From SSF53 sp036170535 (GTDB lineage: Bacteria > Spirochaetota > Leptospiria > Leptospirales > Leptonemataceae), in contig JAVHPJ010000175.1 in assembly GCA_036170535.1 (NCBI GenBank), positions 1 through 64,000 on the forward strand: a stretch of 64,000 nt of DNA, read 5' to 3'. The position numbers were made by a program, and so were the translations under genes. Position 1 is the first letter of the stretch. The number at the start of each line of letters is the position of its first letter. Shown here piece after piece: positions 34,041 to 44,018 of the stretch. The notes under the pieces are model-generated. The model saw only the letters and a list, made by a program, of their open reading frames with translations, had not been told where the DNA came from and ran no database searches.

Positions 34041-35222
34041 ATGAAACCTCAATTTCCGGTTCGCGTAGTTTGCAGCGTTCTGGCCCTGGCGGGCCTGACG
34101 GTCACGCTGCGTCAGCCCGGCGCCCAGCCGGCCGGCAGCGAGGTCGCAGAGAGCGCGGTTCAGGCGTCGGGAGCGGCGAGCGACGAAACGGCCCTCGGAT
34201 CGGCCGAGGCCTTGCAGGAGGCGCTGGATAACGGGCCGGCCCTGTTGCGCGAGGATTGGACTTCCGATGAGCTCGATCGTGCGCGCGGTTTTGCGGCGCG
34301 CCTGGGGCGAGCGATTGAGGCGCCCCGGCGCTTCTGGGAGCTGGAAGACGAGGGCGGTCGGCGTTTTACGATCGATCCGCACGGCCGCATTCGATTTAAT
34401 CCGCTGGATGACAACTGGCGACCGATCATACCGGATTCGCGCGACGCTGCGCTCTACAATGCGGAAGCCGAAGCATTGTTCGAGTACGGCCTGAAAGACG
34501 AGGCCGTGCTGCTGTGGAAGTCCTTGCGCGCCATGGCCGCCTATCTGCCGGACCCGCCCGCGTATATTCGTGAAGCGGCGCGCAGCGCCTCGGCGCGACT
34601 CAATGCGTTGTCCGAGCGCGACGACTTCGCAGCGCTGGATGCTGCCAGCGATCCTTTCCCGATTTATGACGGACAGCGCGACGCGACGCTTGTAATCTCC
34701 GATCGGCAGTCGTTTCGCGCAAGCTTCCCGGGACGCTGGCGGTTTATGCGCGCACCCGCAGGTCCGCCGCGCGCGGAGGGCGAAGGCGTCGTCGTCTATC
34801 TGCAGCGCGGCGATCTGAGCGCGAGCGTGGGGCGCGACATCTGGAATGGCGCGTGGCGCTTTGTCGGGCTGGACGATTTTATCTTGTGGTGGGATCGCCG
34901 TCGCGGATTAACGCGCCAGGAAAAAATACGCGCGGGATTTTCGCGAAGCCTCGCCGCGCAACATGCATCGCGCTGCAATACGGCGATCGGACCGCGGGGC
35001 GTCCTCGCCCCCGCTGATACGAATGCGCGCCTGGCGGGATCGCGCGAAGCCCTGTGCGCGCTCCTGGACAGCGGCGTGCAACGCCCGGCGGATTTTCCGC
35101 GCTACCGCGAGTACTTTCGCCTCGATGCGCGCGGCGGTTTGCGTATCGAACTGCGCTATCCTGCCCGCGATTCGGCGACGGTCGACGCGGTGATGGATCA
35201 AGTCCTCGATTCCGTTCGCTGA
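34041..35222 (+). CDS. Secreted protein of unknown function
   Basis: The 393-residue product has a signal peptide (VRVVCSVLALAGLTVTL, residues about 8-24). It contains a helical part (45-110), a beta/alpha region beginning FTIDPHGRIRFNPLDDNWR, an aromatic-rich middle with DIWNGAWRFVGLDDFILWWDRR, and the C-terminal LDARGGLRIELRYPAR. Cys residues occur in the N-terminal signal and in the C-terminal half (HASRCNTAIG, ALCALLDSG). I know no family. The ATG 34041 is chosen because it begins the signal; the ORF frame continues upstream but there it is antisense to the plsC gene. Confidence 0.68.
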   Translation: MKPQFPVRVVCSVLALAGLTVTLRQPGAQPAGSEVAESAVQASGAASDETALGSAEALQEALDNGPALLREDWTSDELDRARGFAARLGRAIEAPRRFWELEDEGGRRFTIDPHGRIRFNPLDDNWRPIIPDSRDAALYNAEAEALFEYGLKDEAVLLWKSLRAMAAYLPDPPAYIREAARSASARLNALSERDDFAALDAASDPFPIYDGQRDATLVISDRQSFRASFPGRWRFMRAPAGPPRAEGEGVVVYLQRGDLSASVGRDIWNGAWRFVGLDDFILWWDRRRGLTRQEKIRAGFSRSLAAQHASRCNTAIGPRGVLAPADTNARLAGSREALCALLDSGVQRPADFPRYREYFRLDARGGLRIELRYPARDSATVDAVMDQVLDSVR

Positions 35223-35387
35223 GCATATACCTACCGTCTGTAATCTCTTTGCATTAGGGGCGTGCAGTTCCGGCCTGCGTGCGTTGTGATTTTTCCAGTA
35301 CCAGCGCTCAATTTCGCACGTTCTGCGGTCTTGCTGTTGACTTCGGGGATCGCTCGTAGTAATCGACTGTCATACCGGGCCGTCCTC

Positions 35388-36938
35388 ATGGAAAACTTAC
35401 TATTGCTGGTCCTCGTCGGCTGGAGCGTCGCCTTCGTTGCATTTGCAACGTATCGTTGCGCGGCCGTGTGGCGCGTGTTGCGGACCCGCGATCCTTTTGC
35501 GGCGCCGGGCGCCGGTCCGCTGACGCGTCGCCCGCAAATTACCATCCAGATCCCGATATACAACGAAGGCTGGGTTGTGCGCGACAGCCTGGCGGCCGTT
35601 GCGGCCCTGAGTTATCCCGCGCATTTGCTCGAAGTCCACATACTGGACGACTCAACCGATTTTACGCGCGATGTCATTGAGGATTGTTCGGTATTCTTTG
35701 CACGCCGCGGAATTGCAGTTCGAATCCTGCGGCGCTCGGTCCGAACCGGCTACAAGGCCGGCGCGCTGCAGGCCGCGGCGCCGCTCGCACACGGCGAGTT
35801 TGTGCTGCTCCTCGATGCCGACTTTGCGCCGCCTGCTGACTTTATTGATCGCTTGCTGCCGCCCTTGTTGGCCGATCCCGGACTGGCGCTGACCCAGGCG
35901 CGTTGGACGTTTACCAACGACTATGCCAGCCGCTTCACTATGGCGCAAAGCGGAATCATTAACGCGCACTTTGTTCTCGATCAAATCGCTCGCCAGCAGG
36001 CCGACTGCTGGATCAACTTCAACGGCTCCGGCGGGCTGTGGCGCCGCAGTGCGATTGAAAGTTGCGGCGGCTGGTCAGCGGATACGCTCACCGAAGATGT
36101 GGACCTTTCCTACCGCGTGCAACTCGCTGGCTGGCGTCTGGCTTATCTGCGCGATGTGCAGGTCGCCGGCGAGCTTGCGCCGTACTTTTCAATTTACCAG
36201 GCGCAGTTTCTGCGCTGGACCCAGGGCATGACGCAATGTGCGGTCAAGTTCACCGGTCCGGTGCTGCGGTCGCGAGCGAGTCTCGGGCGTCGCTTTGAAG
36301 CCCTGAATCATTTCTGGAATTCGGCGGTCTTTCCGGCCTGGATCGCAGCGCTGTGCGGTCTGGCGCTCAGTTTATTGCTGGCGGATCCTGGCGGCGCGTG
36401 GGTGCGCAGCCTGCATCAACTGGCGGGCCTCGCCTTCGGGAGCCTGCTGATTTCCAACGCCGCTTATTATGGCATGGCGATTAAGGCGCTGAATCGGGAC
36501 TGGCGGCGGCGTCTGTTGCAGTTGCCGCGTCTGTTTCTGATGGGATCGGCGCTGGCCGCTTCGAGCACGATCGCCATAGTGCGCGGCTTGCGGGGCGGTC
36601 CGGTGGAGTTTAATCGCACGAACAAATACGGCGGCGCCGGCGTGTGCCCTTACGTCCTGCCGCAGGCCGCCTGGAGCGTGCGTGTTCTGGAGATCGGCTT
36701 GCTGTTCATTGCGGGTCTTGGACTCGGCGCTGCGTTTCAGACTGGCGTCTACGGCGCCACGCCATATTTCGCCTGGACCGGCGCGGCGATGATTTATGCG
36801 ATGGCGTCGCGCTTTACAGAACAGCGGCGCGAGCGTCGCCGGGAGATTTTGAGCGCGCCCGGGCGCCGCACCGAGCCTCCGGAGTCGGCGCCCGATCTGG
36901 CGGAACCGGCCGCAAGCCTGGCGCGTCGTATCGCGTAA
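35388..36938 (+). CDS. Membrane glycosyltransferase, family 2 (cellulose synthase-like)
   Basis: The 516-residue protein starts at the ATG 35388, giving an N-terminal membrane helix (2-22). The catalytic domain shows DDST (87-90), DAD (143-145), TEDVD (235-239) and QFLRW (273-277), the D,D,D,QxxRW set of processive beta-glycosyltransferases. Several C-terminal helices (about 310-480) form the channel side. It probably makes a surface glucan or transfers sugars to a lipid; the acceptor is unknown. fumC follows after 56 bp. A longer ORF start at 35262 is disfavoured because it adds residues before the membrane anchor. Confidence 0.9.
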   Translation: MENLLLLVLVGWSVAFVAFATYRCAAVWRVLRTRDPFAAPGAGPLTRRPQITIQIPIYNEGWVVRDSLAAVAALSYPAHLLEVHILDDSTDFTRDVIEDCSVFFARRGIAVRILRRSVRTGYKAGALQAAAPLAHGEFVLLLDADFAPPADFIDRLLPPLLADPGLALTQARWTFTNDYASRFTMAQSGIINAHFVLDQIARQQADCWINFNGSGGLWRRSAIESCGGWSADTLTEDVDLSYRVQLAGWRLAYLRDVQVAGELAPYFSIYQAQFLRWTQGMTQCAVKFTGPVLRSRASLGRRFEALNHFWNSAVFPAWIAALCGLALSLLLADPGGAWVRSLHQLAGLAFGSLLISNAAYYGMAIKALNRDWRRRLLQLPRLFLMGSALAASSTIAIVRGLRGGPVEFNRTNKYGGAGVCPYVLPQAAWSVRVLEIGLLFIAGLGLGAAFQTGVYGATPYFAWTGAAMIYAMASRFTEQRRERRREILSAPGRRTEPPESAPDLAEPAASLARRIA

Positions 36939-36994
36939 CCTGGTTGATTCAGCGGCGGGATTGACGGCCGCGCCGTTTCGGCGACTTTTGCCGA

Positions 36995-38389
36995 ATGACA
37001 TCATACAGAATGGAACGCGACACCATGGGCGAGGTCCAGGTGCCTGCGGACAGTTACTGGGGCGCTCAGACGCAGCGTTCTTTGCAGAACTTCAAAATCG
37101 GCGGCGACCGTTTCCCGCGCGAGATGATTCGCGCGCTTGGCATACTCAAAAAGGCGGCCGCCATTTCCAATCAAGAGCTTGGCGCGCTTACGCCTGAGAA
37201 GGCGCAGTTGATTGTCCGTGCGGCCGACGAAGTCATCGCAGGCGCGCTGGACGCGCATTTTCCGCTGGTAGTCTGGCAGACCGGCAGCGGCACCCAGACG
37301 AATATGAACGCCAATGAGGTTATCGCCAATCGGGCCATTGAATTGGCCGGGGGGGAACGCGGTTCCAAAAAACCGATTCATTCCAATGACGATGTGAATT
37401 GCGCGCAGAGTTCGAACGACACCTTTCCCACAGCGATGCATATCGCTGTCGCGGAGCGTCTGGTGCAGCACTTATTACCGGCGCTCAAGAAGCTGCGCGA
37501 CACATTGCAAAAGAAGAGCGAAGCCTTTCAAAAAATCATTAAGATCGGCCGAACCCATCTGATGGATGCGACGCCCTTGACCCTGGGCCAGGAATTCTCC
37601 GGCTATGTTGCGCAGCTGACCTACGATATCGAACGCGTCGAGCGCATCCTGCCGGGCGTGTATCGGCTTGCGCTGGGCGGCACGGCGGTCGGCACCGGAC
37701 TCAATACGCATCCGCAATTCGCCGAATTGTCCGCAAAAAAAATCGCCGAGCTGACCGGCCTGCCGTTCGTCTCGGCGCCCAACAAGTTCGAGGCGCTGGC
37801 ATCCCATGGCGCCATGGTGGAGACCAGCGGCGTATTAAAGACCATCGCCTGCGACTTAATGAAAATTGCTAACGATGTGCGCTGGCTCGCCAGCGGTCCG
37901 CGTTGCGGTCTCGGCGAACTGCATATACCGGACAACGAACCGGGCTCGTCAATCATGCCGGGCAAGGTGAATCCGACGCAGAGCGAAGCGATGACGATGG
38001 TTTGCGCGCAGGTGATCGGCAACGACGTCGCCGTCAACGTGGGCGGATCTTCCGGCAACTTTGAGTTGAACGTGTTCAAGCCGGTAATCTTGTTTAACGT
38101 GCTGAACTCGATACGTCTTCTGGCCGACGCCTGCCTCAGCTTTAACGACAACTGCGCTGTCGGAATCGAACCGCTCGAGGCTAACATTCAGGAGCATCTG
38201 GAAAATTCCCTGATGCTGGTCACGGCGCTGAACCGACATATCGGCTACGACAATGCGGCGAAAATCGCCAAACACGCCCACGCGACTGGCAAAACCCTGC
38301 GGGAAGCGGCGGTCGAGTTGGGTCTGGTTGCGGCGGACAAATTCGATGAGTGGGTGCGGCCCGAGGAGATGATCGCGCCGCGCGCCTGA
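36995..38389 (+). CDS. fumC: Fumarate hydratase, class II
   Basis: The 464-residue enzyme converts fumarate to malate in the TCA cycle. Its N-terminus MTSYRMERDTMGEVQVPADS and YWGAQTQRSLQNF match FumC, and the signature GSSIMPGKVNPTQSE, the active-site LMDATPLTLGQEFSG and HSNDDVNCAQSSND are present. Length is typical. A strong hairpin follows, between it and the convergent SpoIIE phosphatase gene. Confidence 0.97.
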   Translation: MTSYRMERDTMGEVQVPADSYWGAQTQRSLQNFKIGGDRFPREMIRALGILKKAAAISNQELGALTPEKAQLIVRAADEVIAGALDAHFPLVVWQTGSGTQTNMNANEVIANRAIELAGGERGSKKPIHSNDDVNCAQSSNDTFPTAMHIAVAERLVQHLLPALKKLRDTLQKKSEAFQKIIKIGRTHLMDATPLTLGQEFSGYVAQLTYDIERVERILPGVYRLALGGTAVGTGLNTHPQFAELSAKKIAELTGLPFVSAPNKFEALASHGAMVETSGVLKTIACDLMKIANDVRWLASGPRCGLGELHIPDNEPGSSIMPGKVNPTQSEAMTMVCAQVIGNDVAVNVGGSSGNFELNVFKPVILFNVLNSIRLLADACLSFNDNCAVGIEPLEANIQEHLENSLMLVTALNRHIGYDNAAKIAKHAHATGKTLREAAVELGLVAADKFDEWVRPEEMIAPRA

Positions 38390-38413
38390 GTCGTTGCCGG
38401 GACTCGTTCCAGA

Positions 38414-38455
38414 CAATCGAGAAAAGCCGCTCGATGAGCCGGTTTTTCTCGATTG
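38414..38455. terminator. Bidirectional terminator-like hairpin between fumC and the phosphatase gene
   Basis: CAATCGAGAAAAGCCG (38414-38429) pairs with CGGTTTTTCTCGATTG (38440-38455), a 16-bp stem with one G-U pair and a 10-base loop. It sits between convergent genes, where a shared bidirectional terminator is expected. The T-rich stretch lies in the stem rather than after it, so termination efficiency is uncertain. Confidence 0.65.
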
Positions 38456-38482
38456 GGTCGCCAGTCTCAATAATAATCCGGG

Positions 38483-40516
38483 TTAGCGAATTTCAAGCAG
38501 CATCAGCGTCGCGTCGTCGTCGCGTTTTCCCGTCGCGTGATACGCGCGCCACTGTTCGATCAGCGTGGTGAAGGCGATTTCCAGTTCCAGATCCAGGTGC
38601 TTCAGGGCCAGCCGCGCCAGGGCGAATTCCCCTAAGCGCTCGCCGGCTGCGTTTTCCACGTCCGCGGCGCCGTCGGTGATCAAGAGCAGACGATCCCCGG
38701 GGCGCACGCCGATTGAAATTTCACCCATGCTGCGAACATGTTCGTCGTCGTTGTCATAGATGCCGATCAGAATTCCGGCGGTATCGAGTTGCACGATATC
38801 GCGCTGATCGCGGCGCAAGAGGAAGCTGGGGCGGTGGCCGCCGGCGGAATACCGCAGGGCGCCGCCCGGTCCGATCGAAAGCGCTATGGCCGTAAAGTAT
38901 TCGTGCGTCTTGATCAGACGACTCATCTCGCGGTTCATTTCGAGCAAGAGCGCGCGCGGGTTGGGGCCCACGCGGCGCGCGCCTTCCGAAATGCTGATTT
39001 TCGCCAACGCCGTTAAAAAGCCGGCCGGGATGCCGTGACCGGACGCGTCGGCGAGCACCGCGCTGAAGTGTCCGTCCGGGAACTCGATAAACTCATAAAA
39101 ATCTCCGCCCACCGCATGCAGAAACTGACAGTGTACGCGCGCCTTTACGCGCGGGGAGACGTGGGCCGAGGGCGCAAGGATCCATTGTTGGATGGAGCGC
39201 GCCAGCTCAAGTTCGTTTTCAATCGAGACCGAATGGCGCGACAGGCTCAAGAGCGCCTCGTTCAGGCGCTGAGTCCGCTCGGTCACCGTGCGTTCGAGAC
39301 CTTCATTAAACTGCGCAAGTTCGCGTTTGAGCAGATTCACGCGATCGCCGAGCGCCATCGAGAGCAGCAAGGCCTCTATGGCGGTGCCCAGCTGCACCCC
39401 GTGATCGGTGATCCAGATTGATGGCGCCAGGTGAAAATTGCGCAGGGCGAGCAGGAGCAAGCCGGCGAGCGGCATGGCCCACGCGATTAAAAACCAGCGC
39501 GCCGGCCGGAAGCCCTGGCGCAGACTCGCAACGCCGGTGATGATGGTAAACACTGTCATCGCGGCGCCGGTCAGCGCCAGGGCGGGCGCCATCCGAATGT
39601 GCTCGCCAAAGGGCGCCGCGCAGCCGAGTACTACCGCGATAAAAAGCAAGCCCAGCCAGATGCGATCGAGGCGCGGATGGCGCTCGCGCGTGCCGATGAA
39701 GCTGCGCACGAACAGCGTCGCTGTTATGGCGAGCAGTGCGGTTGCGAACAGCGGGACCATGCGATTCCAATGCGGCGAGTCGGGCCACAGAAAGTAGAGC
39801 AGACCGTTCAGGCTGAGTTGAAAGGCGGCCAGCGCGGCTACGTACAGGCAGTACAGGATGTACGTCCGTTCGCGGATCGTAACAAACAGAAACAGGTTGT
39901 ACGCGAATATGGCGATTAAAAGTCCGTAATAAAGTCCAAAGCCAAATAGCTGGGCCCGCTCTTTCTCGATCAAGCGTTCCGGCGAATAAATATTAACCGG
40001 AATGATCATCGCGCCTTCCGTTTGCAGGCGCAGGCAGACCGTAAGCGGTTCGACGCTCAGCGGCGGCGCGGGAAACAAGAAGTACTGATGCGCGGGACTG
40101 CGATTGGCGAGCGGGATCAGCCGTCCGGAAACATCTTCCCCGATCAACTGCGAACCGCGATAATAGTAGGCGTGAATGGAATCGATCATGGGGTGATCGA
40201 TTTCCAGCGTGTAAGCTCCGGCGGGCGCGGAACCCTCTGAACGCTGCAAAAGAAATCGCACCCAGACCGCGTTGCGAGTATAACCAAAAGACGGCGCATC
40301 TTCGCGGGCGGGAGTAAAGCCGACGCCCGTCGGACAAACATCGGGCGCCTGGAGGCGACCGGAAGCATCCACGCGGACAGCCAGCGCGGGACCGAGATTG
40401 ACTGCAACGTCGCTCGCGCCCAGCAGCGCTGCACTGCCGCTCAAGTTCGCCGGGCGGCGCAGATCGCAACCGACGAGCGCGCAAAGCATGGTCAGCGCGA
40501 GGCCGATCCGGACCAT
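38483..40516 (-). CDS. 7TMR-DISM sensor with SpoIIE/PP2C phosphatase domain
   Basis: The 677-residue protein has an N-terminal lipoprotein-like signal (LCALVGC, Cys17), an extracytoplasmic 7TMR-DISM2-type ligand domain (about 45-180), seven membrane helices (about 190-395), a short coiled coil (400-450) and a SpoIIE/PP2C phosphatase (about 470-677). Phosphatase motifs are VGGDFYEF, VLADASGHGIPAGF, LLLITDGAADVEN and KRDDDATLML, with metal-binding Asps intact. In Leptospira such proteins are common and likely feed anti-sigma-factor-type partner switching. Its partner genes are not in the window. Confidence 0.93.
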   Translation of the reverse strand: MVRIGLALTMLCALVGCDLRRPANLSGSAALLGASDVAVNLGPALAVRVDASGRLQAPDVCPTGVGFTPAREDAPSFGYTRNAVWVRFLLQRSEGSAPAGAYTLEIDHPMIDSIHAYYYRGSQLIGEDVSGRLIPLANRSPAHQYFLFPAPPLSVEPLTVCLRLQTEGAMIIPVNIYSPERLIEKERAQLFGFGLYYGLLIAIFAYNLFLFVTIRERTYILYCLYVAALAAFQLSLNGLLYFLWPDSPHWNRMVPLFATALLAITATLFVRSFIGTRERHPRLDRIWLGLLFIAVVLGCAAPFGEHIRMAPALALTGAAMTVFTIITGVASLRQGFRPARWFLIAWAMPLAGLLLLALRNFHLAPSIWITDHGVQLGTAIEALLLSMALGDRVNLLKRELAQFNEGLERTVTERTQRLNEALLSLSRHSVSIENELELARSIQQWILAPSAHVSPRVKARVHCQFLHAVGGDFYEFIEFPDGHFSAVLADASGHGIPAGFLTALAKISISEGARRVGPNPRALLLEMNREMSRLIKTHEYFTAIALSIGPGGALRYSAGGHRPSFLLRRDQRDIVQLDTAGILIGIYDNDDEHVRSMGEISIGVRPGDRLLLITDGAADVENAAGERLGEFALARLALKHLDLELEIAFTTLIEQWRAYHATGKRDDDATLMLLEIR

Positions 40517-40628
40517 TTGTCGGCAGTGTGTTCCGTTCGGGGAGCGCTGTCATTTCTTTTCGCTTTGCTCTGCGGGCTTGACCGGGAAATTCGATTGCCC
40601 CGAGCCCCGCCCGGGCCTGACTGGCCGC

Positions 40629-42905
40629 ATGTCGTCCGAGGCGCTTTACACCGAAAAGGAAATCACTGTCGAAGACGCGCTTGAGCACGGGCTCAGCGCC
40701 GATGAGTTTGAAAAAATTTGCGCGTTTCTTGGCGGCCGGCGACCCACGGCCACGGAACTTGGCATTTACTCCGGACTCTGGTCGGAGCATTGTTCTTACA
40801 AAAATTCCATACTGCAACTCAAAACCCTGCCCACCGAGTCGCCGCGCGTCGTAAGCAAGGCGGGGGAAGAGAACGCCGGCGCGCTTGACATCGGCGATGG
40901 GCTTGCAGTCGTCTTCAAGATTGAAAGCCACAATCATCCCACAGCGGTCGAACCTTACCAGGGCGCGGCGACGGGCGTGGGCGGAATCATGCGCGACATT
41001 TTCACAATGGGCGCGCGACCGATTTGTTCCCTCAACTCGTTGCGTTTTGGACCGCCCGATCAAGCTCGCAATCGCTATCTCTTAACCCGTGCAGTTAAAG
41101 GCATTGGCGACTACGGTAACTGTCTGGGCGTTCCGGTATTGGGCGGCGAAACCTTTTTTGCTCCGCCGTTTTCGCGCAATTGCCTGGTAAATGCCATGAC
41201 GGTCGGCGTGGTTAAGCGCGGCGAAATGGCCTTTGCCCGATCGGCGGGCGAGGGCAATCCAGTTTTTATAGTCGGCGCAAGCACGGGCCGCGACGGCATC
41301 CACGGCGCCTCGTTCGCCAGTCGCGATTTAACCGAAGAAAGTGAAAAGAAGCGCAGCGCGGTGCAGGTAGGCGACCCGTTCATGGAAAAGCTGCTGCTGG
41401 AAGCGACCCTTGAACTCATCGCATCCGACGCGATCATCGGCATCCAGGATATGGGCGCCGCCGGTCTTTCGTGCGCTTCGAGCGAAATGTCGGCGAAGGG
41501 CGGCATGGGCATGGAGCTGGATCTCGACCGGGTGCCGCTGCGCGAGGCGGACATGAACGCCTACGAAATCATGCTGTCCGAGTCGCAAGAGCGCATGCTG
41601 GTCGTCGTCAAGGCCGGCCGCGAAAATGAAGTACTGGGCATCTTTCGCAAGTGGGAACTAAATGCGCGTGAAATTGGCCGTGTTACCGGCGACGGTAACC
41701 TGCGCGTCCGGCGCAGCGGCAGGCTCTGCTCAAATATTCCGGCCGACTCTCTGGTGCTCGGCGGCGGCGCGCCGCGCTATCTGCGCGACCAAAAGCGCCC
41801 GGCGTATCTGGACGCGGTGCGTGAGTGGAATGTCGCCGCGCTCCCTTCATCTGCCGACCTTGCGGCGGATTTTCTGCAGTTGCTGGCTTCGCCGAACATT
41901 TGCTCGCGCCGGCCGATTTATGAACAATACGACTCCGAAGTGGGCCTCGCGCGCGCAGTCGGGCCGGGCGGCGACGGCGGACTGGCGCGCGTGCCGGATA
42001 CCAACAAAGGCGTCGCAGTCTCCACCGATTGCAACTCGCGCTATTGTTATCTCGATCCGTTTCAGGGAACCGCTCAAGCTGTGGCGGAAGGCGCGCGCAA
42101 TGTGGCCGCGACCGGCGCGCGTCCCATCGGCATTACGAATTGTCTGAATTTTGGCAATCCGCTGATTCCCGAAAATTATTACATCTTCGCCGAATGCATT
42201 CGCGGCATGCGCGAAGCCTGTCTGGCCTTTGAGATTCCGGTGACCGGCGGCAACGTCTCCTTTTATAACGAAAGCGAAGACGGACCGGTTTATCCGACTC
42301 CCACTATCGGTATGGTGGGACTTCTGGAAGACTTGAGTCGCGCGCTCCAACCTTTTGTGCGGGGACCGGATCAGAGCGTGTTTCTGGCGGGCCGCTTTCG
42401 TCCGGCGTTTGGCGGCAGCGAACACTTGTTTCTGAAACTCGGCGAAGCGAACGGCGCTATTCCTGAACTCGATCTTGCTCATGAACGACGACTGATCGAG
42501 TTTCTGGCGTCCGGCTGTGAAAGCCGTCTGTTTACGGCTGCGCATGATCTTTCGCTCGGCGGCCTCGCCGTCGGGTTGTTCCGTTTTCTATATGATCCGC
42601 ATGCGCAGCGCATTGCCGGCTTCGATTGGGACCCTGGCGCAACTGCGACGCTCCGGCGATCGGTCGGATTCGAGCGCGACGATTTGTTGATGTTCGGCGA
42701 AACAAACGGGTGCGCGTTGGTCGCCTGCACGCCGGGCGAAGAAGCGGCGCTTGCTCGCCACGCTGCGCAGTCCGGTCTGGATTGCGTGCGTCTGGGCCGC
42801 TCGACGGCCGGCGGCGAATTGAATCTGGGGCTGTTTCAGGCGGACGGGCCGCGGGCGGTCCAGGCTTTTGAAGGCGGCCTGAAGGCTGTTTTCGGGATTG
42901 AATAG
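40629..42905 (+). CDS. purL: Phosphoribosylformylglycinamidine synthase, large subunit
   Basis: The 758-residue enzyme is the small-type PurL, converting FGAR to FGAM with PurQ and PurS. From the ATG 40629 it shows LGIYSGLWSEHCSYKNS, VVFKIESHNHPTAVEPYQGAATGVGG (split: FKIESHNHP then AVEPYQGAATGVGG), FIVGASTGRDGIHGASFAS, GPGGDGGLARV and PVTGGNVSFYNES. Length fits. purQ and purS are not in the window. Its TAG stop is the start of a dispersed motif copy (TAGTTCCGAC, 42903-42912). Confidence 0.96.
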   Translation: MSSEALYTEKEITVEDALEHGLSADEFEKICAFLGGRRPTATELGIYSGLWSEHCSYKNSILQLKTLPTESPRVVSKAGEENAGALDIGDGLAVVFKIESHNHPTAVEPYQGAATGVGGIMRDIFTMGARPICSLNSLRFGPPDQARNRYLLTRAVKGIGDYGNCLGVPVLGGETFFAPPFSRNCLVNAMTVGVVKRGEMAFARSAGEGNPVFIVGASTGRDGIHGASFASRDLTEESEKKRSAVQVGDPFMEKLLLEATLELIASDAIIGIQDMGAAGLSCASSEMSAKGGMGMELDLDRVPLREADMNAYEIMLSESQERMLVVVKAGRENEVLGIFRKWELNAREIGRVTGDGNLRVRRSGRLCSNIPADSLVLGGGAPRYLRDQKRPAYLDAVREWNVAALPSSADLAADFLQLLASPNICSRRPIYEQYDSEVGLARAVGPGGDGGLARVPDTNKGVAVSTDCNSRYCYLDPFQGTAQAVAEGARNVAATGARPIGITNCLNFGNPLIPENYYIFAECIRGMREACLAFEIPVTGGNVSFYNESEDGPVYPTPTIGMVGLLEDLSRALQPFVRGPDQSVFLAGRFRPAFGGSEHLFLKLGEANGAIPELDLAHERRLIEFLASGCESRLFTAAHDLSLGGLAVGLFRFLYDPHAQRIAGFDWDPGATATLRRSVGFERDDLLMFGETNGCALVACTPGEEAALARHAAQSGLDCVRLGRSTAGGELNLGLFQADGPRAVQAFEGGLKAVFGIE

Positions 42906-42912
42906 TTCCGAC
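42903..42912 (-). repeat. Dispersed motif core TAGTTCCGAC overlapping the purL stop codon
   Basis: Exact 10-mer copy in the reverse orientation; its first three bases are the purL stop codon TAG. A GC-rich palindrome follows at 42921-42936. Confidence 0.9.
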
Positions 42913-42920
42913 AGGAGCGG

Positions 42921-42936
42921 CGGGCGCCGGCGCCCG
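42921..42936. repeat. Perfect 16-bp GC palindrome between purL and the GGDEF gene
   Basis: CGGGCGCCGGCGCCCG is self-complementary. It lies between the convergent stops (42905 and 42939). It may act as a terminator hairpin, though a continuous palindrome without a loop folds less readily and no U-run follows. Confidence 0.6.
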
Positions 42937-42938
42937 GC

Positions 42939-43943
42939 CTAACTCAGAGCGATCTGAATTGCATTTTTGCCGCCCTGCTTGGCTCGATAGAGGGCGCGGT
43001 CGGCCTCAAGCATCAGTGTGGCGGCTGTATCCGCATGCCGGGGCATTTCGGCGACCCCGCCGCTCACAGTAATCGCGCCGGCTTTGAAACTGACATTGCG
43101 CAGCATATCAATGAAGCGGCGGCATACGCTCAGGGTCTGTTCGGCGTTCGTCTCCGGCAGGATAACCACGAATTCTTCGCCTCCATAACGACAGGCCACG
43201 TCCTCCTGGCGAAACGCCTTTTTCATCAGGTCCGCGACAATGCGCATGACTTCGTCGCCTGCGGCGTGTCCGTATACGTCGTTATATTTCTTGAAATCGT
43301 CTATGTCGAGGATCAGCAACGAAAGCGTGTGATGATGACGCAGGGCGCGATTGGCTTCGCGGTGAAGCGCGCGCTCCAGATACCGGCGATTATATAACCC
43401 GGTCAGTTCGTCCTCAAACGAATGGCGCAGCACCTCGTCGAACAGGCTGATCTCGATAATTTTCGGATTTTTGAGTATGCGATTTTGATGGACGAAGTAG
43501 TCGAGCAGCGCCACGCGAAAGCCGACGCGCCGGCCCAGAGCCTCGCTCATCATTTCGGCGTGGTCCAGAATGTTGCGCCAGTGGCCGTAGGCCTCTTCCG
43601 GCGTAAAATCGTAGTGCACGAGCACGTGAAACAAATCAACGTAGAAGTTTTCGTTGGAATTCCGGCGCAGGTGCTCCAGCGTTTCGACTATCGCCGTTTC
43701 GTTCGGGCCGTCTTCGGCAAGGGCCAGCTTAATGCGTTCCTGGAGGCTTTCTTCGCCGTCCTGAAGTTGGCGAATGCGCTCGTGCAGAGACGCAATTTCG
43801 TGGCGGGAGAGCTCGTTAACCGTTTCGTGCGCGCGAATCGCCTGATTCGCTTCCAGAAGTTCGTTACGACTGAAACTGGTCAGTTTTTCATACGCCTCAA
43901 TGATGCGGCGCAGGCGTTCGATTTCTTTGTCCGGTTCGAGCAT
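42939..43943 (-). CDS. Diguanylate cyclase (GGDEF) with coiled-coil N-terminus
   Basis: The 334-residue cytoplasmic protein has a coiled-coil N-terminus (about 1-75), a helical middle (85-170) and a GGDEF domain with signature GGEEF (254-258) preceded by the I-site RQED (245-248) five residues upstream, so product inhibition is likely. It makes c-di-GMP from two GTP. There is no membrane or recognised sensor domain. It is convergent with purL. Confidence 0.94.
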   Translation of the reverse strand: MLEPDKEIERLRRIIEAYEKLTSFSRNELLEANQAIRAHETVNELSRHEIASLHERIRQLQDGEESLQERIKLALAEDGPNETAIVETLEHLRRNSNENFYVDLFHVLVHYDFTPEEAYGHWRNILDHAEMMSEALGRRVGFRVALLDYFVHQNRILKNPKIIEISLFDEVLRHSFEDELTGLYNRRYLERALHREANRALRHHHTLSLLILDIDDFKKYNDVYGHAAGDEVMRIVADLMKKAFRQEDVACRYGGEEFVVILPETNAEQTLSVCRRFIDMLRNVSFKAGAITVSGGVAEMPRHADTAATLMLEADRALYRAKQGGKNAIQIALS

Positions 43944-44018
43944 CGAGAGACAGAGGCTCTGCGTGCGCGTCCGGAATTTCCACTAAAATTTCGACCCGGC
44001 CGGCGAATCGTGCGAAAA

